This document shows positions 27,247 through 36,288 of a stretch of 64,000 nucleotides of DNA, one piece after another. The DNA is from Bacteroidia bacterium (GTDB taxonomy: Bacteria > Bacteroidota > Bacteroidia > SpSt-205). Numbering within the stretch: the first letter of the stretch is position 1; each line of letters starts with the position of its first letter. The DNA lies in the NCBI GenBank assembly GCA_025059535.1, contig JANXCX010000002.1:1-64000 (forward strand), given 5' to 3'. A program made the position numbers and the translations under genes. The notes beneath the pieces were generated by a model. The model did no database searches, was not told the DNA's origin, and worked only from the letters and a program-made list of their open reading frames with translations.

Positions 27247-30200
27247 ATGCGCGTCTCTCTCACGCTTATTCTGTCCACTGCTCTTCTGGCTCAGTCGGAA
27301 TTCCTCTCTATTCATCAGTGGGAGGCTGAGATTCATCGCCCCTATGCGCATTTTACCGAGCGGCAGTGGGATAGCGTGAATAACTATCGCCCCCCCGCTT
27401 ACCCTGCTTTCCGTCAATCCAGCAATTGCACGCTCCGTAAGCAGGTGATGGGCTACCACCCCTACTGGGCCGGTACCGCCTTCAATTCCTACCAGTGGAA
27501 CCTCCTCTCTACCGTAGTTTTCTTCTCGTACGAAGTAGACCCTGCCACGGGTAATTACAGCAACCCCACCGTGATAAATACCTGGCGTTCCACTTCTTTA
27601 GTTCAAGTGGCCCACCAGCATGGCACACAGGTACAGCTCTGTGCTACGCTATTTGGCGGAAATAATCTAACTACTTTTCTTACCTCGGCCGTGGCTCGAC
27701 GTCGCTGCATAGATAGCCTTATTTCTTTGATTGCTCAGCGGAATGCCGATGGGATCAATATAGATTTTGAGGGGCTACCTTCAGCCCAACGCAATAACTT
27801 TACCAGCTTCATCCGCCAGCTGCGTGACAGCCTCAATAGGCGCCGGCCTACGGCTAAACTCTCCGTGGCCCTTCCAGCGGTAGATTGGGGGAATGCCTTT
27901 GATCTGCCAGCCCTCTCGGCCCTGTGTGATCAGCTTTTCATCATGGGCTATGATTTCTATTGGCGTACGGCCACTACGGCAGGGCCTACGGGCCTTTTAC
28001 ACGTGGGGCAAATATGGGGCTCCCGCTGTAATAGCCGTACGCTTGTGGATTACTTAGCTAATGGCGCCGCGCGCCACAAACTTATACTGGGGGTGCCCTA
28101 CTATGGCTTTCGCTATCCTACTAGCACGAATACCTATCCTGCCTCTACCACGGGCGAGGGCGTAGCCCGCACCTATGCGCAAGCCTACAATGAAGCTAAT
28201 ACCTATGGCTGGAATTGGGAGCCTCAATCACGCAGTCGCTACTTTATGTATCAGAGTGGTGGTCAGTGGTACCAAACCTGGTGGCATGACTCCCTGAGCC
28301 TGGCCTGGATATACCGCACGGCCCTTATGCAGGACATCGGAGGGGTGGGCATGTGGGCCCTCAGCTACGATGGAAACCGCTCGGAGCTGTGGGGCGCTCT
28401 GCGCGACCACTTTACAAACTGCGCCGTCATCGCCTGCCGCGACACCTTCTTTGATATGGGGGGCACGCATGGCGCCTACTTCAATCGGGAAAACTGGACC
28501 TGGACCCTTGCCCCCACCGGGGCTAGTAGCGTCACCGTGGTCTTTGACCAGTTCCAGCTGGAAAATGGCTACGATACCCTATGGATTTATAATGGTCCCT
28601 CTACTAGTAGCCCCCTTATAGGCGCCTATACGGGTACGAATTCGCCGGGTACCGTCGTGGGCACAACGGGAAGTCTAACTTTCCGCTATAAGTCGGATAA
28701 TGCTACTACGGCGCCTGGTTGGCTGGCTCGGTGGAGCTGCGTCTTAGATAATACTCCACCGCTTACTACCATCGGCCTCCTGCGGCCTTGGTATGGGCGG
28801 AGCTTTTCGGTAAGCTTCTCGGATGTAGAAAATCAGGGCTCGGTACAGGGGTACGTCTGTGTAGCGGACTACGACGGCAGCCGCTGGGGCGCTAATCCTG
28901 CGCGTGGCTTTGCCTATGAGGATTTCCCTGGCACAGCCCTGCCTCCTGGCTGGACCGCCCAAGTAGGTACTTGGAGCGTAAGCGATAACACCCTCATTCA
29001 ATCCAACGAAAGCGAAGGGAATACCAACCTCTACTTCCCGCTTACTCAGGAGGCCACGGGCGAATGGCTTTATACCTGGCGCCTGCGCTTAGGGGGTAGT
29101 GGAACTAATCGGCGCGCGGGCCTCCACATTTTTGCCAGCGACCCTACCCAGACCCAGCGCGGTAACTCCTACCTTCTCTGGTTCCGGTTAGATAACCAGC
29201 GCATAGAGATTTACCGCATAACGAATAATACCCTTCCCACCCCCCAATACCAACAGCCATACAACTTTGTAGCTAATAGATGGTACGACATTAAGGCCAC
29301 CTACAAGCCAGCTACGGGTGAGATTCGGATCTGGATAGACAATCAGCTGGCGGCTACGTGGACTGACCCTAATCCCCTTACCTCGGGGGGTTGGGTTTCT
29401 TTGCGTACGGGGAATGCAATAGTAGGGTATGCCCAGCTGCGCGTCTATCGGAGCCGTGGAAGTACCTTTCAGGTGGAGGTGGGGCCAAATGGGCACGCCC
29501 GCTATGAGAGTCCTTCCCTAACGCAGCCGGCGGTACGTCTCTTAGCACTGAGCGTCAACTCCTCTGGGTTGTGGTCGGCCGTGGCTCAGGCCGAAGCCGG
29601 CATAGACCTTACCCCTCCTACTGCAAGCTTGAGCGTAAGCGGCTGGAAAACTCAGGACTACACTCAGGCTTTCACCGAAAGCGATGCCCTCAGCGGTATA
29701 AACCTACGCTTTTTCCTGCCTACTTTTTTCACCGGCGAAAGTTGGCGGGCTCAGGCCGCGGCGGGCTTCCTCTATGACGACTTTGCCGCATCAGTTGATA
29801 GCTGGAGCGCGGGCGCAGGTACATGGCAGGTAGCCGATGGCGCCCTGCTGCAGACCGATGCCACGCAGGCTAATACCAGCTATACCCATCCCGTAGCCCA
29901 AGGTGCGCGCCATTTCTATCGGGTGCGCGCGCGTCTCACAAATACTACCGGTAACCGCCGCTGGGGCTTCCACATTCTAGCCGATAACTCTACCCAGGCT
30001 AACCGAGGCAATTCCTACCTCATCTGGTTGCGCTACGACCAACAAGACCTCCAGATTTATGAAACTGTGGCGGATGTGCTGCATACGCGCCAAACGGTTC
30101 CCCTCACCTTGAATCCTGATACGGACTATCTGGTAGAAGTGCTCTATGATGAGGGCTACCTTGCCGTATGGGTAAATGGGCGCTTTGTAGCCCAGTGGAC

Positions 30201-31038
30201 TGACCCGACACCCCTTACAGGGGGTGGCTACCTTAGCCTGCGCACAAATCAGGCCCAGGTAACATGGGACTTTGTAGAGGTATGGGGAAGCCGGCCAGAG
30301 GAAACGGTCCAGATTATGGTAGGCCCTACAGGCTTTTTAGCCGCGCAGAGCCCTGCACCTACTCGGCCCGCAGGGCGCCTCTACAGCCGCGTAATGGATT
30401 GGGCTGAAAACCTTTCCCCTATTGCTGAGGCGGAGGTGCTCGTGGATTGGACGCCGCCTACGGCCCCAGCGCAGGTGCGCGACGGCACCGGTCCTACCGA
30501 TGAAGACCTTACCCAAAACCCTACTGAACTCGCCGCTAATTGGGAAGCCAGCGAGGATCCGCATTCCGGCGTTGTAGAGTATGAATACGCTATAGGCACG
30601 GCGGCCGGAAGCACCGATGTAGTAGATTGGACGGCCACGGGCAGCACGGCCCTGGCTTTCACGCGCGGGGGACTTAACCTAATAGAGGGGCAAACCTACT
30701 ACATAGGCGTGCGTGCCAAAAATGGGGCAGAACTCACAGGACCTGCTACCTGGTCTAATGGGATTCGTTATCAAAGGGATGTTTCTACGGCCTCGGTTGA
30801 TTTAGCCAGCCCTGGGCCGCTGCGACTTTATCCTAATCCTACATCTGGCCGGGTAGTTATAGAGGTGCTTCGGCCTTCCCTAGCTCAGGAAGGCTATCTC
30901 CTGGATGCGGCAGGACGTACGGTGGCTCGTTTTCCTTTGTCTGGAGGGACCACCGTCTTGGAGCTGGGCGGACTTGCTGCCGGCCCTTATTGGGTTTGGG
31001 TACCGCCTTATTCGCCGCTTCGGCTTGTGCTTGAGTAG
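27247..31038 (+). CDS. Secreted multidomain GH18-like protein with CUB-like domain, duplicated LamG-like module and T9SS sorting tail
   Basis: GH18 DGINIDFEG; CUB-like CRDTFFDMGGTHGAYFNRENWTW; two FxYxDF...GTW...RGNSYLxWxR...WTDPxPLTxGGxxSLRT modules; C-terminal LRLYPNPTSGRVVIEV. Confidence 0.9.
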   Translation: MRVSLTLILSTALLAQSEFLSIHQWEAEIHRPYAHFTERQWDSVNNYRPPAYPAFRQSSNCTLRKQVMGYHPYWAGTAFNSYQWNLLSTVVFFSYEVDPATGNYSNPTVINTWRSTSLVQVAHQHGTQVQLCATLFGGNNLTTFLTSAVARRRCIDSLISLIAQRNADGINIDFEGLPSAQRNNFTSFIRQLRDSLNRRRPTAKLSVALPAVDWGNAFDLPALSALCDQLFIMGYDFYWRTATTAGPTGLLHVGQIWGSRCNSRTLVDYLANGAARHKLILGVPYYGFRYPTSTNTYPASTTGEGVARTYAQAYNEANTYGWNWEPQSRSRYFMYQSGGQWYQTWWHDSLSLAWIYRTALMQDIGGVGMWALSYDGNRSELWGALRDHFTNCAVIACRDTFFDMGGTHGAYFNRENWTWTLAPTGASSVTVVFDQFQLENGYDTLWIYNGPSTSSPLIGAYTGTNSPGTVVGTTGSLTFRYKSDNATTAPGWLARWSCVLDNTPPLTTIGLLRPWYGRSFSVSFSDVENQGSVQGYVCVADYDGSRWGANPARGFAYEDFPGTALPPGWTAQVGTWSVSDNTLIQSNESEGNTNLYFPLTQEATGEWLYTWRLRLGGSGTNRRAGLHIFASDPTQTQRGNSYLLWFRLDNQRIEIYRITNNTLPTPQYQQPYNFVANRWYDIKATYKPATGEIRIWIDNQLAATWTDPNPLTSGGWVSLRTGNAIVGYAQLRVYRSRGSTFQVEVGPNGHARYESPSLTQPAVRLLALSVNSSGLWSAVAQAEAGIDLTPPTASLSVSGWKTQDYTQAFTESDALSGINLRFFLPTFFTGESWRAQAAAGFLYDDFAASVDSWSAGAGTWQVADGALLQTDATQANTSYTHPVAQGARHFYRVRARLTNTTGNRRWGFHILADNSTQANRGNSYLIWLRYDQQDLQIYETVADVLHTRQTVPLTLNPDTDYLVEVLYDEGYLAVWVNGRFVAQWTDPTPLTGGGYLSLRTNQAQVTWDFVEVWGSRPEETVQIMVGPTGFLAAQSPAPTRPAGRLYSRVMDWAENLSPIAEAEVLVDWTPPTAPAQVRDGTGPTDEDLTQNPTELAANWEASEDPHSGVVEYEYAIGTAAGSTDVVDWTATGSTALAFTRGGLNLIEGQTYYIGVRAKNGAELTGPATWSNGIRYQRDVSTASVDLASPGPLRLYPNPTSGRVVIEVLRPSLAQEGYLLDAAGRTVARFPLSGGTTVLELGGLAAGPYWVWVPPYSPLRLVLE
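28906..29620 (+). repeat. Internal protein module repeat, copy 1 (approximate limits)
   Basis: GFAYEDFPGTALPPGW...TDPNPLTSGGWVSLRTGN...VEVGPNGHARYESPSLTQPAVRL. Confidence 0.7.
29764..30460 (+). repeat. Internal protein module repeat, copy 2 (approximate limits)
   Basis: GFLYDDFAASVDSW...TDPTPLTGGGYLSLRTNQ...IMVGPTGFLAAQSPAPTRPAGRL. Confidence 0.7.
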
Positions 31039-32162
31039 GGCTGCAGCCTAAGGCAAAGAATATCGGCGTCGGTAGCATAGGACTTACCCTGGGCTACAAT
31101 AATGCTGCGTCCATCGGCGCCGAGCTCCCAGAAGTGCCCTTTTAGGAAAACATTGAGGCCGATGGCGGAGGAATCGTGACGGGGCAGGCGCCCACCCATA
31201 GCATAGGTAAGCCAGGCTTGACCTTCGGTAAGGGTGGTTGGCTGAACATCGGCAGGTGGCGCCCAGCCGCTATAGCCACCCCATGGACGATTCCAGCAGG
31301 AATCTCCCATTAGGTAGGAAGGCACAGCTAGAAGCGCTACTTTCCCCAAGGCGCGGTAGCTTTCAGGAAACCAGCTATCGGCGCAAATAAGCACGCCTAA
31401 GCGGCCGAGGGGCGTTTCATAAGGGCGAAGTTGGGCCACGTGGCCAGGCTGGGTAAAGCCTAGCTCGGCGGCAATAGGAAAGGCCTTTCGCACGATATAG
31501 GTATCCGGCCGACCATCAGGGTGATAGAGCAAACTGATATTTTCCAGTGGGGCCTCCGGCTCTACTACGAGGCTATCACCTACCACGCGCGCCCCGGGCA
31601 GCACGATGGACCCCGCTACAATCAGGACCCTATAGGTGCGGGCTAAGGCGGCAAAAGTCTGATGGTACGTGCGGGCCATAAGCGGGGCTTTGAGGCGGAA
31701 AATGGCTGCGGCCGCAGGGTCCTTCCATCCCTCGGCCTTAGCCTGCTGGTAGGCCCGCCAGAAGCGCCACGGCCGACGAAATACCGCCCAAAATAGGGCA
31801 TCCTCCAATTTCGTAGCGCGAAAAGCCGGGGCTGCTTCGCCTATCAGGACTAACCAAGTGCCGATATACTCGGGAAATACCACAAGCGCTGGCGAAGCCA
31901 GGCAGCCAGCGGCTTGGGCCGAGTCCAGGTAGGCTTCCAGCTTTTGCCTAAACCGCTGCGGATGCGCATAATCGGCTGGCGTCAGGAAAGGCTGAATTCC
32001 CACAAAGTGCCCTGGATAGGCTCCTGCTACCTGTTGCGCCCTAATGCGCAGTGGGGGAAGCGACTCGGGGGGCGTGTAGGATGGGGGAAGGCTTAGAAGG
32101 TAATATACCAGCAAAAGGAGCCCCACGGCAAAGCCACCTATTAGGGCCGCTCGCTGTGGCAT
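31008..32162 (-). CDS. Carbon-nitrogen hydrolase (nitrilase superfamily), N-terminal TM helix
   Basis: Glu FPEYIGTW, Lys region YIVRKAFPIAAE, Cys GVLICADSWFPE. Confidence 0.85.
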   Translation of the reverse strand: MPQRAALIGGFAVGLLLLVYYLLSLPPSYTPPESLPPLRIRAQQVAGAYPGHFVGIQPFLTPADYAHPQRFRQKLEAYLDSAQAAGCLASPALVVFPEYIGTWLVLIGEAAPAFRATKLEDALFWAVFRRPWRFWRAYQQAKAEGWKDPAAAAIFRLKAPLMARTYHQTFAALARTYRVLIVAGSIVLPGARVVGDSLVVEPEAPLENISLLYHPDGRPDTYIVRKAFPIAAELGFTQPGHVAQLRPYETPLGRLGVLICADSWFPESYRALGKVALLAVPSYLMGDSCWNRPWGGYSGWAPPADVQPTTLTEGQAWLTYAMGGRLPRHDSSAIGLNVFLKGHFWELGADGRSIIVAQGKSYATDADILCLRLQPYSSTSRSGE

Positions 32163-32165
32163 AGG

Positions 32166-32173
32166 CAAAAATA
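32166..32173 (-). promoter_or_regulatory. -7 motif TATTTTTG, 3 nt before nitrilase-family ATG
   Basis: TAnnTTTG match. Confidence 0.5.
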
Positions 32174-32185
32174 GAAGAGAGGCCT

Positions 32186-32193
32186 TATCTTCG
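32186..32193 (+). promoter_or_regulatory. -7-like motif TATCTTCG, 4 nt before bioA GTG
   Basis: One mismatch to TAnnTTTG. Confidence 0.4.
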
Positions 32194-32197
32194 CTTT

Positions 32198-33451
32198 GTG
32201 GCTATTTGGCGGCCTTATACGCCGCATTATCCGGACATGCCGCAGGCCATTCCGATTCGGCGGGCCCAAGGTGCCTATATCTACACGACGGACGGAAGGG
32301 CGCTATGGGATGCTACCTGTGCCTGGTGGGTATGCGTGCATGGCCACTGCCATCCGTACATCGCCCAGGCTATTGCGCAACAGGCTCATCAGCTTGACCA
32401 TGTACTTTTTGCGGACTTCACCCATGAGCCCGCTGAAAAGCTCGCCGACAGACTCAGTCGGCTCACCGGTCTGTCTTGGGTCTTTTTCTCCGATGACGGC
32501 TCTACCGCCGTAGAGGTAGCACTGAAAATAGCTATTCAATATTTTCACAATAAGGGCGAGAAGCGCCATCGTATTTTAGCCTTAGAAGGGGCTTACCATG
32601 GCGATACATTTGGGGCTATGAGTGCTTCGGCGCGCAGCCTTTTTACCCAGCCTTTTACGGAGCTGCTTTTTGAGGTAGAGTGGCTTCCTTTTCCTGAGCC
32701 CTTTGATGAGGCCGTATGGGCGCCGCGCTTGGCGGCCTTGGCGGCGCGCCGAGATATTGCGGCTTTTATCGCCGAGCCGCTCCTGCAGGGGGTAGCAGGC
32801 ATGCGTACCTATACGCCTCAGGCCTGGGATGCTATCGTCCGAGCCGTGCGCGCGGCAGGCGCCCTTGTTATAGCCGATGAAGTCTTTACGGGATTTGGGC
32901 GGACGGGGCGGCTTTTGGCTACGGACCACTGCACTGAGAAGCCCGACCTCCTCTGCCTCTCTAAGGGCCTTACAGGAGGCTTCCTACCGCTCGGTGTGAC
33001 ACTTGTACGGGAAGAAGTTTTTCAGGTCTTTTTCACTCCAGCTGTAGAAAAAGCCCTTTACCACGGCCATTCCTATACAGGAAATCCGATTGCCTGTGCG
33101 GCGGCCTTAGCCAACCTAGAACTTTGGGAAAAGCCCGAAACTTGGGCGCGCTTAGCCCTCTTGGAAGAAGCCCAGCGCGCGCTAGCCCAAAGCTGGCAAA
33201 GCCGCTACCCCTCCATACCCGTGCGGCATTTGGGTATCGTATTGGCCATAGAACTGCCCGCTGCGGTGAAAGGCTATTTTGCGCCGCATCGCGTGGCGCT
33301 CAAGCGGTATGGCTTAGAGCGCGGCGTATTCTTTCGGCCTTTAGGGCAGGTGGCTTATATTCTTCCTGTCCTAGCCAGTACGCCCGAGGAGCTGGCCTAC
33401 GCCGTAAGCGTGATAGAAAACTACCTCGCCGAGGGCGCAGCCTCCATATAG
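32198..33451 (+). CDS. bioA: Adenosylmethionine-8-amino-7-oxononanoate aminotransferase
   Basis: WRPYTPHYPDMPQAIPIRRAQGAYIYTTDGR, DATCAWWVCVHGHCHP, ADEVFTGFGRTG, SKGLTGGFLPLGVTL. Confidence 0.95.
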   Translation: MAIWRPYTPHYPDMPQAIPIRRAQGAYIYTTDGRALWDATCAWWVCVHGHCHPYIAQAIAQQAHQLDHVLFADFTHEPAEKLADRLSRLTGLSWVFFSDDGSTAVEVALKIAIQYFHNKGEKRHRILALEGAYHGDTFGAMSASARSLFTQPFTELLFEVEWLPFPEPFDEAVWAPRLAALAARRDIAAFIAEPLLQGVAGMRTYTPQAWDAIVRAVRAAGALVIADEVFTGFGRTGRLLATDHCTEKPDLLCLSKGLTGGFLPLGVTLVREEVFQVFFTPAVEKALYHGHSYTGNPIACAAALANLELWEKPETWARLALLEEAQRALAQSWQSRYPSIPVRHLGIVLAIELPAAVKGYFAPHRVALKRYGLERGVFFRPLGQVAYILPVLASTPEELAYAVSVIENYLAEGAASI

Positions 33452-36276
33452 GCTAGGGTAGGCGGGCAAACGCACACAAGGTTTCGGTCGCCATATACGT
33501 GGTCCACGCGGGCCACCGCAGGCCAGAACTTATACTCCCTAAGCCAAGGCGCAGGAAAAGCCGCCTGCTCGCGCGAGTAGGGTCGGTCCCACGCCGAAGC
33601 CAAAACAGCCTGCTGCGTATGGGGCGCCCGCCGCAAGGGACTCTCTTCTATAGAAAGCTCGCCGCTTTCCACCTGCGCTATCTCAGCCCGAATCTGAAGC
33701 AGGGCTTGAATAAACCGCTCCAACTCCGCCTCGTCCTCACTTTCCGTCGGTTCTATCATGAGCGTACCTGGCACGGGGAAGGAAATCGTAGGCGCATGAA
33801 AGCCATAATCCATAAGGCGCTTGGCTATATCCTCCACCTCTACGCCAAACTTTTTGAAGGGGCGCAGGTCTAGAATGAATTCGTGGGCTACGAAGCCGCC
33901 TTCCCCCGTGTAGAGGATAGGGTAGGCTTCGGCTAAGCGGGTCTTTAGGTAGTTGGCATTTAGCAGGGCTACCTGGGTGGCGTAGCGCAATCCTTCCCCG
34001 CCCATCAGACGAATGTAGGCATAGGAAATCCAGAGGATAAGGGCGCTCCCGAAGGGTGCGGCGGCTACCGGCCCAATCCCCTCAGGATTAGAGGAGGGCA
34101 GGCAAGGGTGATTAGGCAGATAGGGGGCTAAGTGCGCCGCTACGGCTATCGGCCCCATGCCTGGACCGCCGCCACCATGCGGTATCGCAAAAGTTTTGTG
34201 AAGGTTCAAATGGCACACATCAGCTCCGATTTCGGCTGGGCTGGTAAGGCCTACCTGGGCGTTGAGGTTAGCTCCATCCATATATACCTGTCCCCCGGCC
34301 GCGTGCACGCGCGCGCAAATCTCCCGAACTTTTCGCTCATATATGCCATGCGTAGAGGGGTAGGTAATCATGATAGCGGCTAGGCGAGGCCCATACTGGG
34401 CTAGGTGATTTTCCAAATCCGCTATATCCACGTCGCCTTTGGCATTGGTTTTGACCACAACTACCTTGAAGCCGGCGAGGACGGCACTGGCGGGATTAGT
34501 GCCGTGGGCAGAGGCAGGCACGAGCACAATATCCCGATGGCCTTCGCCGCGGGCTTCATGGTAGCGCCGAATAACTAAGAGGCCCGTGTATTCTCCCTGG
34601 GCGCCTGAGTTAGGCTGGAAGCTGACCCGCGCAAAGCCCGTAATCTCGCACAGATACGCCTCCAGACGCCTAAGCATTTCCTGGTAGCCCTGCGCTTGCT
34701 CGAGGGGTACAAAAGGATGGAGGCTATTTAGGGCGCGCCAGCTGAGGGGCACAAGGGTAACGGCTGGATTGAGCTTCATCGTACAGGAGCCTAAGGGAAT
34801 CATGGAATGCACGAGGGAAAGGTCTCGGCTAGCCAGCCGGTGGAGGTAGCGGGTGAGGCGGTGCTCACTCTGATAATTATGGAAGGCTGGATGAGTGAGG
34901 AAAGCGGTTTGTCGTAGAAGGTTGGGGGGAAGGGCTGGCGGCGCTTCCGCAGGAAGCTCCACGGAAGTTCCTAAGGCTTCCCCGAAAAGCTGGGCTAAGT
35001 CGGCCAAGTCTTTTGCCTGCACCGTTTCATCCAAGCTAAGCCCCACGCTGCCATCGTCATAGTAGCGCAGGTTGATGCGATAGCTCTGGGAGAGGTTCTT
35101 AAGCCGAACTCCTACAGGACCAGGAATAGCGAAGCGAAGGGTGTCAAAGAAATGCGCATAGGCGGGTTCTAGGCCTTTAGCTCGTAGGCCGGCAGCGAGC
35201 CTGCAGGTAAAATCGTGGATGCGCTGAGCTAAGGCCCGCAGCCCTTCTGGCCCATGATACATGGCGTAAAGCGTGGCTAAATGCGCCAAAAGTACCTGAG
35301 CCGTGCAGATATTGCTGGTGGCTTTCTCGCGCCGAATATGCTGCTCGCGCGTTTGGAGGGCTAGGCGGTAGGCGGGTCGGCCTTCGGCATCCACGGTAAG
35401 GCCTACAATACGTCCAGGCATGAGGCGTTTGTAGGCCTCTTGGGCCGCAAAGAAAGCCGCATGGGGTCCGCCATACCCCAGGGGCACGCCAAAGCGCTGA
35501 CTAGAACCAAAAGCTACATCAGCCCCTAGCTTGCCCGGCGCCTCTATCAGCGTAAGGGCGAGGAGGTCGGTGGCTAACCCTACTTGGACACCTTTAGCCT
35601 TAGCCTCCTGGATAAGCTCGCCTATGTATGGGCGAATCCAACCATCTGTAGTAGGATAGGCCAGCAAAGCCCCAAAAAACTCCGACCATTCGGCCTCCTC
35701 GGGCTTACCTATGATGTAGGGTAGGCGAAGTGCCTCTGCGCGCGTCTGAGCTACACCTAGAACCTGTGGATGCAGCCCACTGTCTAAGAAAAGTTTTTTA
35801 GCTCTTGCCTGAGTGAAGTTATAGAACATGAAGATGGCTTCGGCGGCCGCTGTAGCTTCGTCTAGCAGGGAGGCATTAGCTATAGGCAGGCCTGTTAGGT
35901 CGCTCACCATGGTCTGGAAAAGCATAAGTAGCTCCAGGCGGCCTTGGGCGATCTCCGGCTGGTAGGGCGTATAGGCGGTGTACCAGGCCGGATTTTCCAA
36001 AACAAGCCGCTGAATCACGGGAGGGGTGTGGGTGCCGTAATAGCCCATTCCAATGTAGGTGCGCCAGAGCTGATTTTGGGCCGCTAAGGCTTCTATTTCT
36101 GTGAGGATTTCGGCCTCGGAGGCGGCTGGCGGCAGGTTCAGCGGAGTTTTGCGCCGAATCTCAGGGGGTACTATGCGTTCGGTAAGGTCCTCTAGATCTT
36201 TTACGCCGACTGCGTGGCAAAGGCGCTGAATCTCTTCGGGGCTGTGGGGTACGTGGCGCTGGACGAAAGGTCGCAT
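33421..36276 (-). CDS. gcvP: Glycine dehydrogenase (decarboxylating), P protein
   Basis: FVQRHVPHSPEEIQRL; YIGMGYYGTHTPPVIQRLVLENPAWYTAYTPYQPEIAQGRLE; MIPLGSCTMKLN; HLNLHKTFAIPHGGGGPGMGPI. Confidence 0.98.
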   Translation of the reverse strand: MRPFVQRHVPHSPEEIQRLCHAVGVKDLEDLTERIVPPEIRRKTPLNLPPAASEAEILTEIEALAAQNQLWRTYIGMGYYGTHTPPVIQRLVLENPAWYTAYTPYQPEIAQGRLELLMLFQTMVSDLTGLPIANASLLDEATAAAEAIFMFYNFTQARAKKLFLDSGLHPQVLGVAQTRAEALRLPYIIGKPEEAEWSEFFGALLAYPTTDGWIRPYIGELIQEAKAKGVQVGLATDLLALTLIEAPGKLGADVAFGSSQRFGVPLGYGGPHAAFFAAQEAYKRLMPGRIVGLTVDAEGRPAYRLALQTREQHIRREKATSNICTAQVLLAHLATLYAMYHGPEGLRALAQRIHDFTCRLAAGLRAKGLEPAYAHFFDTLRFAIPGPVGVRLKNLSQSYRINLRYYDDGSVGLSLDETVQAKDLADLAQLFGEALGTSVELPAEAPPALPPNLLRQTAFLTHPAFHNYQSEHRLTRYLHRLASRDLSLVHSMIPLGSCTMKLNPAVTLVPLSWRALNSLHPFVPLEQAQGYQEMLRRLEAYLCEITGFARVSFQPNSGAQGEYTGLLVIRRYHEARGEGHRDIVLVPASAHGTNPASAVLAGFKVVVVKTNAKGDVDIADLENHLAQYGPRLAAIMITYPSTHGIYERKVREICARVHAAGGQVYMDGANLNAQVGLTSPAEIGADVCHLNLHKTFAIPHGGGGPGMGPIAVAAHLAPYLPNHPCLPSSNPEGIGPVAAAPFGSALILWISYAYIRLMGGEGLRYATQVALLNANYLKTRLAEAYPILYTGEGGFVAHEFILDLRPFKKFGVEVEDIAKRLMDYGFHAPTISFPVPGTLMIEPTESEDEAELERFIQALLQIRAEIAQVESGELSIEESPLRRAPHTQQAVLASAWDRPYSREQAAFPAPWLREYKFWPAVARVDHVYGDRNLVCVCPPTLAYMEAAPSAR

Positions 36277-36280
36277 ACCG

Positions 36281-36288
36281 CAAAGCTA
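36281..36288 (-). promoter_or_regulatory. -7 motif TAGCTTTG for gcvP, overlapping the sufS stop codon
   Basis: TAnnTTTG match, 4 nt before gcvP ATG; its TAG is the sufS stop. Confidence 0.5.

Noticed and set aside
31435-31446. 12-bp palindrome GGCCACGTGGCC
   Set aside because: Lies inside the nitrilase-family coding sequence with conserved codons; no other copy or regulatory context.
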